From Diphasiastrum complanatum (lineage: Eukaryota; Streptophyta; Lycopodiopsida; Lycopodiales; Lycopodiaceae), in the NCBI GenBank assembly GCA_029204225.1, contig CM055111.1, forward strand, positions 26,571,540-26,635,539: a DNA stretch of 64,000 nt, written 5' to 3'. Shown here piece after piece: positions 21,890 to 33,689 of the stretch. The position numbers and the translations under genes are program-made. A model generated the notes under the pieces. It did no database searches. It was given only the letters and a program-made list of their open reading frames with translations, and was not told the DNA's origin. Position 1 is the stretch's first letter. Each line of letters opens with the position of its first letter.

Positions 21890-23404
21890 CTGCAACTCCA
21901 TTATGTTGTGCTGAATCAGGTTCAATACTTTGTCTCTTGATCCCCTGATCCTTGCAAAAATTTATAAATTTTGCTGAAAAATACTCACCGCCACCATTTG
22001 ATCTGAGGGTCTTAAAATAACAACCTGTTTGTTTTTCAACTAGAGCCTTGAACTCTCTAAACTTGGCAAAGCATCAGATTTCTTACTTATGAAATAAATC
22101 CAGATATGTCTACTATAGTCATCAATGAATGTGATGAAATAGTATCAACCACTAATGGACCTAGTTTGTATTGGTCCACACAGATCACTATGAGCAAGAT
22201 CAAGAATGCCATTGGCTCTTCTTGCTCCATCTTTGGGAAATCTCTCTCTATGCTGTTTTTCCAAAATGCAACCCTCACAAATTTTTCCTTCAAAAGAGAT
22301 ATCATGCAATCCAACAACTAGATTACCTCTTTCAAGGATTTGCAAGCTTTGAGCACTAATATGACCAAACCTTTGATGCCAAAGGTCACTTCGACTATCA
22401 ACAGTGCTTACCATAGCTTGAGTAAAAGATCTCGCATTCAATTTGTGGAGTCAATTCCCATTGACTCTAGCTCCTGTAGCAATCACTTTTTAGTGATTCT
22501 TGGTGTCTTTGACAAGACATTTGTCGCTGTTACATTCAACCTTGAGTTGTTGTTTAGCCATTGTTCCAACAAATAGTAGATTGTTAGTTAAGCCAAGTAC
22601 ATATTGCACCTTGCTTATCTGCTTTATCTTCCCGCTAGCTAACATCACTTGTACCACTCCAACTCCTTTAACAGATAGCAATTTGCCATCGACTTGTCCA
22701 ACTTCATCACCAGAGTTTCCTTGAGTTCTAAAAACCACTCTTTCCTTGAAGTCATGTGCTTGGATGCACCACTATCAATGTACCAGGTATCCTTGGCTTC
22801 ATCACTTGTCATTAATGTTGTAATAAACAATTTTGAACTTTCACCTGTATCATCTTCATATTGATCATCATCCTAGAGAGAATGTAAGAAATTTCAGAGG
22901 AAATATTCTAGATTTTCCACTTTGGCGCAGTGGCTATGCCGCCTCCTCTTTGCAAAGATTTCGAAGTGAGTGATCATTCAAACAAACAAAGATCAGTAAT
23001 GTGAAAAGTATGAAGCCTCAAAACTCTGAATGGTAGTGCTAGACACTGTTTGGTGTAATTTCTAGTAGCCCAAACAAACAGATGAGAGATTTCTTGACAC
23101 AACTTTCTGACAAATGGCACTTTCACAATGACTAAACAAAATATTGTAAAACTTTTTCACTCAATAGATTTTCAATCTGTCTGATGTGGCTCTGGCCTTT
23201 CCGATGCCTCCGGGATTGTCTTCGTCCCCCAATATTAATTGTGAGCTCCAAAACTTGCAAAATACACCAAGAAGGATTTCTTCCAGCCGTTTTTGTCTCT
23301 CCAAGCTTTCACCTCCTGTGAAGGACTTTCTCACTTCATCGCGGAGCCTGTGACAAGTTGTATCCACTGATCAAGCATGTAGGACTATCGTAGCTCTGAT
23401 ACCA
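21890..23404 (-). pseudogene. Copia relic: primer site, protease, pre-integrase, integrase
   Basis: The primer site TGGTATCAGAGC is at 23404-23393 (minus). A 68-residue open frame (23367-23161) follows without gag motifs, so gag is largely deleted. The protease carries WYIDSGASKHMTSRKEWF (about 22790) with an intact DSGA site, then VQYVLGLTNNLLFVG. The pre-integrase and integrase start read LWHQRFGHISAQSLQIL and AHSDLCGPIQTRS (22441-22145). The integrase core is recognisable but broken: DYSRHIWIYF (about 22115), then VEMARAML near 21860. RT and RNase H are absent. The order and motifs make copia certain, and multiple stops make it non-functional. Confidence 0.85.
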
Positions 23405-23602
23405 TGTCAAACAATCAGATATGCAATATCAAGCGTTCACCAAGTACGGAGGCGACAGAAGAACACTCTATCACACTAACTTCATACTGAATGTAAAATG
23501 TATATATAAATCCTGAACCTTGATAGAGACGTGAATAGTAACTAAGAAGTGTAACAATGAAGTTTATCATTGATTTATTTATAGAGGGCCACGTTGGGAT
23601 TG
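23405..23602 (-). mobile_element. Partial copia 5' LTR fused to ORF-family copy A
   Basis: On the minus strand the LTR ends in GATTGTTTGACA immediately before the primer site. A TATA-like CTATAAATAAATC lies near 23588-23575 and a second TATATATAC near 23500. At about 23602 the sequence switches to copy A of the ORF family, whose reading frame is cut there. The missing start of the LTR suggests a recombination joint, not a clean insertion. Confidence 0.5.
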
Positions 23603-26310
23603 ATTCCAATCGGTTCTAAGCCGCGATCCCAAAAACATTCTTGGTTCATCAAGAAGGCCATTGACCTGCAATATTCGGTGCTTTTTCGTACACATAGATT
23701 GGCGTTAGATTTATATTTATGCCCAAAATCCAGGAATTGTAATCTCAGATCGTCCATTGATGTGCTATCTGAGATTCCTAGAATTATCAGCCAATTTACC
23801 ACTTCGACTCGTGGTCGCTCTGTGGGCCAGAGATTTCTTCATTTGAGCGACATATAGAATGAGTCAATTCTCTTCCATGCCAGTGCCATCAGATATTCTT
23901 GTAGCCGCCTGCTATCCCTTAGAACTTTGCTCTGCCACTCAGGTTGTGGTTGCAGCACCGCAATGATCTTAGCCCTTGTGGAATACTGGCTTTGATCGAT
24001 TTCTTCTCTACCACCCCTCATGTTGCGAGGGAATCTCCTTTCGAACCTATCGAACTCCTTGGTGTCCACCATGTTTGGTGAGGTTGACCTTCGTTGTTGA
24101 GGCGGTCTTGCCAAGTAATCATCTAGGGCCTTAGTGCCCGTATCGCTTTCTCTTGCTCGCTCGCTTGTAGAAGGCTCTACTTCATCTGCATCCATAGGTT
24201 TGGGCGAGAATCTACGTGTTTCTAGAGGATCAGCCAGGAAGTCATCTTTGCCACCAATATCGGTGTTAGTTTCGGAAAGGTCAGGGATGGAGTCAGGAGA
24301 GAGAGGCACATGAACGACAAGTTTAGGAGGAGGCGGGTTTAACAAATTGTACGCCACACCAGGGGAACTGAGCTGTTGTAGGAAGTCATCTTGTCGGGCT
24401 TTGTACGTATCAGTTGGACCTTTAGATGGGCCCAATAATTTGCTAGGAGGTGGTGGAGAGGAGGAGAGTGAAAAAAACAGGGTAAGTAGGAATAAATGTT
24501 TCAGAAAAATTAAATGAAGGATAAGAATGGGGATTAAAAATAGGAGGTGGAAGGGGAAAAACTCTGGAAGTAGCTTGGGTTCTCTGGCCACCCGATCCTA
24601 AACTACCATCTACTGCCCATCCTTATTATCAGCTCCATCATCGTCCCGTGCTTGCACGCCATGTCCCACAGTTGGTTCACCTTGTCCAAGACTTGCTGCA
24701 GAGTCGTAGTCATTTCTTCGAGCTGCTTCTGGGACTCAAGGATAATCTTTCCCTGTTTGGCCATGACATTTTCAAAATTCTTTTTCTTGGCTTCTCATTC
24801 CTGAATTAGCCACACGTACTTTTCCATCCGAATGGCTGTAGTATATGGGGCCTGGAACTGTATATCCTCGGGCTTGACCAGAGGGGCATCAACTGTCATT
24901 GCACCCGACAATCCATCTTGCGCTTGGTCGATTCGGGCCATCTGGCACTTCAATTGTTGTTGAACCTCTTCCAATTCTATCTTCTACCCGGTCATCACAG
25001 ATCTTATTTCTTCCATCTTTTTTTCCTTTTCTTTGGCCAACTTTTGCTGATGTGAAATCTCTTGGTTCTAGTACTGGATCTTATTTTCGAGCACTTGGTG
25101 TTGGCTTACCAACCAATGCATATGGTAGCTTGTTTCGGATAGCTGATCATTGAGCGTTTAGCTGCTTTAGAGAGCTTTTCAGAGTTGGTGATGGTTGGGT
25201 ACTGATCAGGGGTATGAGTTGGTGATGTTAGTCCAAAGAATAGACGTTGTGGAGGGAATGAGGGTGGCAATGGAGGGAGTGGAGAAATAACGTTAGTAGA
25301 AACAGTGGTGGTGGTGGTTAGTGGAGGGGTCAGACTTCTTCTTGACTGATCTACTTTTTCTGCTTCATCATCGCTTATTTTCATCAGGTCCACAACATCA
25401 AAATACAGTGAGGTGTCCATGAGAACGTGGACTTGCTAGGCCTGTGGTTGGTGGGCCGCTCCCGTGTCTTGGGAAATGGTATTCCCCTCTTCTCTCCCCC
25501 CACCCCCAAACATTGTGCCTTTGGTGAGCTTGGCGGCGTCGGCGTTGTAATCAAGATGGGGGGAGTGGTGACTTGATCAAGTGGCACCGTTGTGGTATCT
25601 ATGCCCGTGTCTGGTGCCAAAGAAGATGCTGCTCCATCACCCCCATCTATGATGTGTATGGGTGAGCAATGTTGCTATGATGCTGTATCAGAGGTCGAGC
25701 TGCCACCTATTGAGCTGGACGATGCCGAATGTGATTGAGTGGCTTAGCTCGATGCTCTTGGTTTCCTCTAGAGGGGTTCTCCCTCAGATTCAGACTCGTC
25801 TGACTCTGTGGCATTCGGAGATCTCTTCTTTGCCATGAGCTTTATTCTTCTCCTTTGTTGGTGTGTTTCGAGAAGCGTTGCCTTGGAGCTATCAGCCTCT
25901 ATTGCTGCTGAAGATCCTACTACTGTTGGATCTTGTTGAGATGCTTGGGACGTCGGCTGTTTTGGTACCAGTTTGAGGATACTGGTATTCGGCCTTTTTG
26001 GTGCTTGCCCTTGTGGCGAAGATTGCCGTGGTCTGGATCACTTGTAATTCTTGGACTCAATGGGGATGCCCCAAGCTTTGTCCGCAACATGCAGTAGTCC
26101 TTGAAGGTGGGTTGCATTGTTCACCTGCGTGAGTGTAAGATCCATCATTAGGTACCCAAGTATGGTTGTCGGCTATTTGTTCTTGATACGGTCATGGAGG
26201 AAGTTCGAAGCAAACTGTGCCCAATCATAAAGATTTTGGGCATGCAGTTTTGAATCTGCCACAATCAAAGCATTGATAAAAAACTTAATCCTTAGTTCAC
26301 ACATGTGAAA
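23602..26310 (-). pseudogene. Conserved LTR-element ORF family, copy A (uncharacterised)
   Basis: Read on the minus strand, pieces in order are: an N-terminal helical domain (NLYDWAQFASNFLHDRIKNK, about 26230-26170); Ser/Pro/Thr-rich basic segments; a MDTSLYFDVVDLMK segment with a long Pro-rich tract (25420-25106); a coiled coil (KEKEKKMEEI ... KQLEEMTTTLQQVLDKV, 25060-24640); then the open 250-residue frame 24591-23839. That frame holds three related motifs, KARQDDFLQQLSSP, GGKDDFLADPLETRRFSP and TKALDDYLARPPQQRRSTSP. A C-terminal domain follows (VVNWLIILGISDSTSMDDLR, EYCRSMAFLMNQECFWD) and is cut at 23602. Stops and frameshifts are present. Copy B (37179-39083, +) matches from the coiled coil to the C-terminus. 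Function is unknown. Association with LTR elements is supported by copy B; relation to the 'putative plant transposon protein' domain is only a guess. Confidence 0.6.
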
Positions 26311-26317
26311 AGCAAGC

Positions 26318-26984
26318 TCTTGAATAACTTCCCTTGCCTTTTACCTTTTGCAATCAAGACATCCTTCCTTTTGATCATACAAGCATATCCATCAAACTCC
26401 ACTTTAAGACCTTTGCTTAGAAATTAACTCACACTAAGTAGGTTCCTAGTAATAGATGGAATGAACAAAACATCCTTCAAACGAACATTCCTATTTTTAG
26501 AGAGAGGAATAGAAATTGTGCCAATCCCTTTGATTGCACACTCACCATCATTGGCCATGTAGATCACCCTCTTGTCATCTCCATATGCCAACAAAGAAGT
26601 GAAATATTCCTTGTGAAAAGTCATGTGTGAGCTTGCTCCACTATCAATCCACCATGGATCAATATCTCCAACAATAGAACTCAAACATGAAGACATCACA
26701 AAAGCATCATCATTTGTGTTTTAAACATCAACACCATCCTCATCAAAAGTTAGATTACCTTGCTTGTCTCCTTGATCTATCTTCTTTTTGTAGCAATCAC
26801 TAGCACAGTGACCCTTGATGCCACAATAGAAGCACTTCAATTTAGACCTATCTTGTCTCTTACCAAAAGAAGAAGACTCACCATGATCTTGTCCTTTAGA
26901 CCACTTGCCCTTTCCTTTGCCCTTGAACTTGCCTTTGATGAACATTGCCTTCAATGGTTAACATGCAATCAAAGTTTAAGCTGA
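26318..26984 (-). pseudogene. Copia gag zinc knuckle and protease fragment (main family)
   Basis: The minus strand encodes MFIKGKFKGKGKGKWSKGQD and the zinc knuckle CFYCGIKGHCASDC (26954-26800). The protease carries WWIDSGASSHMTFHKEYF (about 26650) with an intact DSG, IKGIGTISIPLSKNR and FIPSITRNLLSVS. After a break it continues to KRKDVLIAKGKRQGKLFK near 26320. It is closely related to the copies at 43.1-42.4, 55.4-54.8 and 62.3 kb. Both ends are truncated; at about 26310 the sequence changes to ORF-family copy A. Confidence 0.85.
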
Positions 26985-28015
26985 GTGTGAGAGACTAGAT
27001 CAAGGTTTTTATTATGAGAAAGTTTTATGGTTATTGATGCATTCATGATACAGAAAATTAGCATCAAAGCTAGCTTAATCCGTACACTAATTTCAATGTA
27101 AGAGTTTGCCATAATATTGGTCATCATGTCGACACAGATAAGTAATTTGTAGTAGACACATATAAGGAATACTACAATAGGCTATGTTGCATCCAATTTA
27201 AATATAGGAGATGCTGCATTCAGCTTAAATATATATCTAAGTGTTAGTATGAATAAAGAGAGAGGGATCACTTAAAGTAAGCGACTATCCTCTCATAGAT
27301 ATTATCGAGATGTCTTAGTGAAAGAAGATATAGATATATAGCCATATAGACACATGACAAGATTGGCTAAGTAGAAAAGACTTGGAAGGCTTTTAAGTGT
27401 ATCATCTTTAAAACTCAACCTCCCTGGAGTGGAAAAAGGGAATTGGAACACAATGCCCAAGTTCATGATTGTATTAAAAGAGACGATTTAGCTTGATCAC
27501 AATTTCCACACCACAACAAATCTATGAAGGACATTACACCATGCTATCAAAATCAAACTCTTGAATGATCACAAAAGTCCAACTATCAAGCAATGTCTCA
27601 TTTTTCATCAAATTATATCTTCAGCCATCATTCTATGCACGAGAACTTCATCAAAAAGCAAATAAAAAAATGAGATAGAAATGATTGATGCTCTGGCCCA
27701 AGGTAACTTGAAGCAACGTAAAAAACAACATTTGTTAGTCTGAACGCATCCTTGTGTAGGTAATAGAAAGAGTAATTCAAACAACAACAATGATCATTAT
27801 TTCAATAATGGAGTGCCAATGGTTGGTCTTTGCAACAACTACAACGTTCCGAAGTCATGCCAATCCCATTCTAGGGTTTGTAGTTTTCAAACCATGATTT
27901 CTTTTTCATTTCTTATGTTTGCACTTTGTTGGATGAATTGAAGCCCAAACTACCTATTTAGTTAATTTCATAGAAATGTGCGAGAATTTTTACAGCACTA
28001 ATATATGTTCTTGAG
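26985..28015. other. Intergenic, no gene seen
   Basis: AT-rich sequence with only short random frames. No repeats, motifs or gene structures could be supported. Confidence 0.5.
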
Positions 28016-28017
28016 CC

Positions 28018-28078
<61 letters not shown>
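28018..28078. repeat. Compound (AC)n(TC)n microsatellite
   Basis: An uninterrupted AC run to 28050 is followed by a TC run to 28078. A second locus of the same composition and order is 140 bp away, suggesting duplication or a shared seed. Confidence 0.95.
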
Positions 28079-28082
<4 letters not shown>

Positions 28083-28214
28083 CAATGTGGCCAGCCACCA
28101 CAAGGAGAGATGCAACAATCCATTGCGCCTAGTTGCCTTATCAAGTGACGCATGAATGGTCACATGCAACAACGAACAGATACAACATCAAAAAAGAGCA
28201 TTAAAAATGTTAAA

Positions 28215-28222
28215 ACACACAC

Positions 28223-28267
<45 letters not shown>

Positions 28268-28281
28268 CTCTCTCTCTCTCC
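28215..28281. repeat. Second compound (CA)n(CT)n microsatellite
   Basis: CA repeats with one CG interruption near 28227 run to about 28263, then CT repeats to 28281. Same order as the neighbouring locus. Confidence 0.95.
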
Positions 28282-29460
28282 TTAACCATGACCAGGTCTC
28301 ATCTTTGAGGGAAACACACAAGAGATGCAAAATTGCTCAAACTTTCCTTCGACATGGTGCTCAAGATGCACAACTCCTTCTTGCCCTTAGGAGTGGCACA
28401 GCTGCATGTGGCCACTTACATCGTTCTCGTGCGGCTATTTATCAATTTTCTCTTCACTTTGACGACTTTTTTTTTTCCCGCCCGAGACTACTTACCATAA
28501 AGCTGGAAGCGCGTCGGCCATGGATGCTTTCTTGTAAGCGTTTCGTGATGATGATCGAAAACTCGCGTTGCTGACTGTTATATGCGACAGTTTCTGGAGA
28601 TCGATCTGCTTGGCTCTCTTGGCGTTTTCGCTCATTATTTTGCTACGGCGATACAAGCCTTCTTCTGCCATACGTTCTACTGTTGATACTGATTTTCGGA
28701 TACTGTACGGGTTGCAATTCTTGCTCTCATTCCTGCTGAAAATGCGATTTAAAAATCTACCTGGAGAGTTGCCAGGTATCCTAAAGTACAGCAAGTTCGG
28801 AACGGATATAGGATGTTAGGAGTTTATTATGCTTTTTTTTACTTGTATTTACTATCATTCACTCCTGATGCTCATAGATTGTAAATGATACTCTGCAGTC
28901 CAAGTATTTTTCCTGAAAAGTTATGTCGGTTTACGATTTCTACAGCAGCGGCGATGATTGAAGTATGGCAATAACCAAGATGCACCAGTCTTTAGACTTG
29001 TCTCGTATATCTGCATAATGTCGGGTGAGAAAGAATGTTCAGTATCTCTTCAATTACATCAGTTGTGATAAATCGTCACTATCTTGAGGCTCAATAAGTT
29101 TACATCTCCCGTTCTGAAGCATGTGTGGATTTTGTTAGCTGTCTGTCCGTTCATGTTCTTATCTGGATTGACTTGGAGTACATATCATGGTATTTGTGAA
29201 CGTAGCTTTTTGTCACAATTCCTAAGATTCATAGCAAGTCGTAACTATCAATTCTTGATAGTAGGTTTGGAAATGCAATCATGTACGAGAATGACCGATA
29301 TATGCCACATGTGCCTTTAGGTATCGTCATCTGTATTCTCTACCTAGTTCGAAAGCCGGGGTACAGCTATGTAATATTTGGATTTCCAGGATTAGAAGTA
29401 ACAGCTTGTACGGACGTTATATGTATACGAAGATGTATTTCCAGCTCCCTGTCTGTACTC
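28282..29460. other. Upstream flank of the F-box/LRR gene, no gene supported
   Basis: It contains an 83-codon hydrophobic frame (28568-28819, +) and an overlapping 100-codon frame on the other strand. Neither has recognisable motifs, and the true start codons are doubtful. Base composition is more balanced than in the surrounding repeats, so promoter or untranslated exons of the downstream F-box gene may lie here. Confidence 0.4.
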
Positions 29461-29463
29461 GCA

Positions 29464-29604
29464 TATTTTCACATTTTTGCAAGCTTACTTTTAAGGTTGT
29501 CTTGGAGTTCATTCCTAACTTTTTTCTTCGTAATTTTCACATTTTTGCAAGCTTACTTTTAAGGTTGTCTTCCTTGGAGTTCACTCCTAACTTTTTTCTT
29601 CGTA
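29464..29604. repeat. 68/72-bp tandem duplication upstream of the F-box/LRR gene
   Basis: Copy 1 (29464-29531) and copy 2 (29532-29604) both start ATTTTCACATTTTTGCAAGC and end CTTTTTTCTTCGTA. Copy 2 carries four extra bases (TTCC) and one substitution. The second copy is followed by ATTTTACAG, a possible intron acceptor, so the duplication may sit in a 5' UTR intron of the gene starting at 29739. Confidence 0.85.
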
Positions 29605-29738
29605 ATTTTACAGTGAGAGCTCATCATTAGAGTGATGCCTCTCTAATGGCCCTCTACCGCGACAACTGTAGATCTTCGAGCAGGGGAATGAACGATAAAA
29701 TTTTTAGTTAGCAGCTGAGCTATAAATAAGATAGGAGT

Positions 29739-31554
29739 ATGGATAATACGAAGGACAGTAGCTTTTTGGAAGCATTGCCGGAAGCAATTGTGCAACACAT
29801 TCTCTCCTCAGTTAGTAACGCCAGAGATGTTTCCGTTTGTTCATCTGTGTGCAAGAAATGGAAATACTCAATGTGTCATGTTCGACGATTATATTTTGCA
29901 AGAAATGTGGGAGATGAGAGGGAGCGCCAATCAGACCATATTGTTACTCGTATGGTACTTTCGATGACCGCATTAGAGGAGCTCGTTGTATACTGCCCCT
30001 TCTTCACAGGGAGCTTACTTGCCTGGTTACTTCACTCAAAACATTCACTTAAAGTCCTGGAGCTTCGAGTCGATGATACGGGAGAGAAGAGGACGGCTAA
30101 CAGCAGCATGTGCAAGCTTGATTGTATCAGTTCTTCTCTTCAGCTTCAGATTCTAAGGCTTTGGGGGGTGTCCCTTTCACAGCCTCCGTCCGGCTGGAGG
30201 TGCTTTAAGAACCTTCACACTCTTGAAATTGTTGGCGCTCGTATTCGAGACACCGCTCTTAGTGGTATCTTGCTTGCGTGCCGCTTTTTGAAGGAGCTCA
30301 CACTACTGGGATGCGATGGGGTCGATTCCTTCTGCTTCGATCTGCAATATCTGGAAAAATGCCGGCTCGACTTTAGCGGACTTGGCGACTCCTCTATCTT
30401 CTTTGTAGCTCCAATGCTGGGATTTTTGGAAATACAAGGTGCAGCGTCTCTGCTGATCAAAGGAAAGCATTCCTTGCGTCACCTAACGATAGGCAATATT
30501 TCGGGTACAATCTCGTGTGCTAAGTCTTGAAAGATTTTTCATTGTCAACTTTTGAGTCGTCGGGTTGATTAGAAACTAAGATGAATCTACTTCTTAGTTT
30601 CCTTTGTAGGATAAGTAAAATGCTTAGCATCTAAACTCAGATCAATAAACCTATTAGTTTCTCGAGAGCTCTGCTTTCCGTGAGTTTATGGAAGTCTTAC
30701 TTAGAGCACAAATATTGTTACTAACAAGCAAAGCAAGAAAGGTAAGGAAGACGGAAACAAAGCTATTATGTTATTGTAGATGATCTTGTTATTTGACAAA
30801 GGTCTTACATGAAGTTGGATAATAAACAGGTAAAGTCAACAAAGTAGATGTAGGAAAGCTTCCAGATTTGGAATCATTGAGTGTTAGAGGAGTTCACTGG
30901 CGATGGGATGCCATTCAAAATCTTTTGGAGTGTGCAACTGAAGTCAAGGAAATCGTTATGAAAGTGGAATTCTGTGGCGACAGAGAAAAACTTGAACCTT
31001 TTCCCGAGATTGACTTCGTAAAATTCTTCTCGGCTCATCAAAAGCTTCAAAGATTTGATTCGCAGGGGGCAATGTTTGCTGCCTTATCACAGAGAAATAG
31101 TCTCAAAATGGTATGTATGCCTCTTTGATATAGAGGTCATTTTAGAATTTCGTTTCGTTCTTTGTTTACCATATAGGGTTAGGTTGATAGACATGTGGGA
31201 TTACATTTTCAACAATACTCACTAGTTGTAGATTCATCATGTTTGTAAGATTCAAACTGCATAGGTGTGAAATTAAACCAATTGTGTATATTATTGTGAA
31301 AGCGTGTTGTGCTTTTGCAGCTGAGCTCTACATTTGAAATTCCTTGCTTAAGGGAGGCCCATATCACTGTAAGGTCGCCTTTCAATGCAGATCAGAAGCT
31401 ATTAGTATTGGAGTCTCTTATTAGATGCAGTCCTTTGTTGTGCAAGCTTGCTATCAGAATCTCTCAGATGAAAAATTGCGAAGCTGCAGCAGATGATTTT
31501 TTTCGCAAAATGAATGTCTTGAAGTGTACATACGATGTCATTGACGTCGAATGA
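29739..31554 (+). CDS. F-box/leucine-rich (RNI-like) protein, At1g10780-like, three exons
   Basis: Three exons join in frame: 29739-30504, 30830-31110 and 31321-31554. The introns, 30505-30829 and 31111-31320, both begin GTA and end AG. The first splits a Gly codon (phase 1) and the second is phase 0. The product has 426 residues, starting MDNTKDSSFLEALPEAIVQH; the F-box covers about residues 8-50 (ARDVSVCSSVCKKWK). Leucine-rich repeats follow (LQILRLWGVSLS, LHTLEIVGARIRD, LKELTLLGCDGVDS), then PFPEIDFVKFF and the end near DDFFRKMNVLK. The whole length matches what I know of Arabidopsis At1g10780, an F-box/RNI-like protein of similar size. It would act as a substrate receptor in an SCF ubiquitin ligase. 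No break is seen, so a functional host gene is likely; the substrate is unknown. Confidence 0.9.
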
Positions 31555-32280
31555 GGTGGCGAATAATGTAAGGCACAAATTTGGATGCCCCCTTTTCAGG
31601 TCCTTTACTGGACTAGAATGTATGCTACAAATTTCAATGTACTCCATTCCCTTTTGAAATACCTATGGAAGCTGATCCGAGACTTGAAAGGCATGATAGC
31701 GCAGTGTGCTGCTCTGAATAATAATCTGAGAGATCATGACCTTCAAGAAAGCTTTGATTTCGTTCACTGATAAAACTAGCTATGCAGGAAGAGTAGAGAG
31801 AAACTTACTTGGAAATCTATAATAAGTGGTGCACCATTTTAATTGTTTGAGAAAATTGCTCGATATGATTCTTTACTTTAAGGTATTAATCTACAAGTCC
31901 TAACCACAAAGCAGGTTAGTCATGAAACTCTAATATGGTCAAGCTTCATGTTGCAAAGATAGGTTGCTTGATTTCAGAGAAATTCTGCCATTAGACTAAG
32001 AGGCTACGAAAATGTGGAACATTTATACATGATTTTACGATTTTTTTTTGTCACGCATTGCCTTGTAGTGTGTACTGCTCCAGGAGTTTGTTAAATAGCA
32101 TTTCCTTAGTGCCGAAGCCTGAAGGAACCAAGGGATTGAGACCAAGACAACAACGGTCCACGTATCTCAATCTAATATCATCTGACATTGGATTACCTCA
32201 GAGATTTTAGCAGTAAAATATCTAGTGGCACATGAGAAGGTCCAACTACTGGTAGAATCCTAAAAGTGAAAACTGGACAA
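31555..32280. other. 3' flank of the F-box/LRR gene, no further gene
   Basis: Probable 3' UTR immediately after the stop, then AT-rich sequence up to the copia RNase H fragment. Nothing coding is supported. Confidence 0.5.
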
Positions 32281-33268
32281 TCACAATGTTGGCTGCAAAA
32301 TAACATGATGATTCCAATCTTTAGCATTTTGCAAGATAGATTTGCTAGCAACTCCCAAGGCTAATCTATGCTTAATAAATGAAGCCTTAAGCAAAGGCTT
32401 AGTGAGAAGATCAGCCGCACATGATGAAGTATTCACACGCTCCAAGACGATGTCCTTTGCTTGAACATTTTCTCTCACAATGTGATGTGCCACCTCGATA
32501 TGCTTGCTCCTTACATGAAAGATGGGATTTGAAGCAAGGCCTTGAGCCGAAATGTTGTCACACTTGATGATGGGAACATCCTCACTTGTGATGCACTTTA
32601 GCTCCACCAAAAGATGCTTGATCCACAAAATCTCCTCGGTAGTGGTGGTGAGTGCCTTGTATTTAGCTTCAGTTGATGAGAGTGAGATAGTGTCCTACTT
32701 CTTTGAGAGCCAGGAGATGACACCACCTTCAAGATATATAGCAAATGCACTTGTGGAATTCTTATCAAGATTATCACCTACAAAATCCGAAAATCCGAAT
32801 CTGAAAGTCAATCAAACAAAGGTTATCTCTTTGATACAAGATTCCATAGAGTGCTAGAAAGGTACCCACTCTCTTGGCTAACTTCCAATGATGGATAAAA
32901 GGAGATTGCATATTTTGACTTAATTTATTGACATAATCTAGAGTGCTAGAAAGGTACCTAAGCACTCTCTTGGCTAACTTCCAATGATGGATAAAAGGAG
33001 ATTGCATATTTTGACTTAATCTATTGACATAAAGGCTAAAATCAAGTCTAGTAATAGTGAGCCAAATCAAGGAGCTTATGAGACTCCTATAGAAGGTGAT
33101 GTCCATGAAGGATCTTGTGTCACCATCTATTGGATCCCTTACATGGTGCTCCATGGGAGTATCTCTGCCTTTCAACTTATCCATATTGAACCTCTTAAGA
33201 AGTGAAGTAGCATACTTGTATCGACAAATAAAACTATAAGATGATGTACTTTCTACTTCAAGACCCAA
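32281..33268 (-). pseudogene. Copia RT end and RNase H fragment
   Basis: The minus-strand order is: an RT tail (KYATSLLKRFNMDKLKGRDT, 33220-33150); the segment before RNase H (SLIWLTITRLDFSLYVNRLS, QSPFIHHWKLAKRVLRYL); then RNase H with LSSTEAKYKAL (about 32680), ILWIKHLLVELKC, IIKCDNISAQGLASNP (about 32560), HVRSKHIEVAHHIVRENVQA and the end ADLLTKPLLKASF. A 92-bp tandem duplication and frameshifts disrupt it. It is the 3' end of a copia element; the upstream part is absent here. Confidence 0.88.
32849..33033. repeat. 92-bp tandem duplication inside the RNase H region
   Basis: The segment beginning GAGTGCTAGAAAGGTACC at 32849 is repeated from 32941, the second copy with a few extra bases (TAAGC region). 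As a result the protein motif SQNMQSPFIHHWKLAKRV occurs twice. Confidence 0.88.
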
Positions 33269-33553
33269 AATTTAGTGCAAATATCCAAGATCTTGTATTT
33301 TAGACTCTTTTCCTAGACATTAGAAAAAATTTTAGCTTGAAAAAGGCCTATAAGGATTGCCAAGTAGGTTGCTCTAGTTTACAACTTGGGTAGCCAAGTA
33401 TAATAAAATTAAAAATATTTAACCATTAATGCAAAAAAAATAGATAATAACGAGTGTGAGAGATGGCTTGAAAAAATTCAAAATTAATGAGAGGGGATGA
33501 TGCAAATCTTTTTACAATTTTTGCTATATTAGATTAAAAAAAAGTTTAACTTA

Positions 33554-33557
<4 letters not shown>

Positions 33558-33616
<59 letters not shown>
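33558..33616. repeat. (GA)n microsatellite
   Basis: Uninterrupted GA repeat of about 59 bp, followed by AGCACCCCCTTCGGGGTG, a short GC-rich hairpin (CCCC...GGGG). Confidence 0.95.
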
Positions 33617-33618
<2 letters not shown>

Positions 33619-33689
33619 CACCCCCTTCGGGGTGATGGCTGTGAAAAATTGGATAAAATTGCCTTTTGATTTTTAATTTAGAGAGCACA

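Noticed and set aside
28152-28574. 140-codon frame crossing the CA/CT microsatellite
   Set aside because: A third of it is Thr-His and Leu-Ser from simple repeats; no real domain.
28568-28819. 83-codon hydrophobic frame upstream of the F-box/LRR gene
   Set aside because: The nearest in-frame start is not a convincing ATG, there is no signal or homologue, and an antisense frame of equal length exists.
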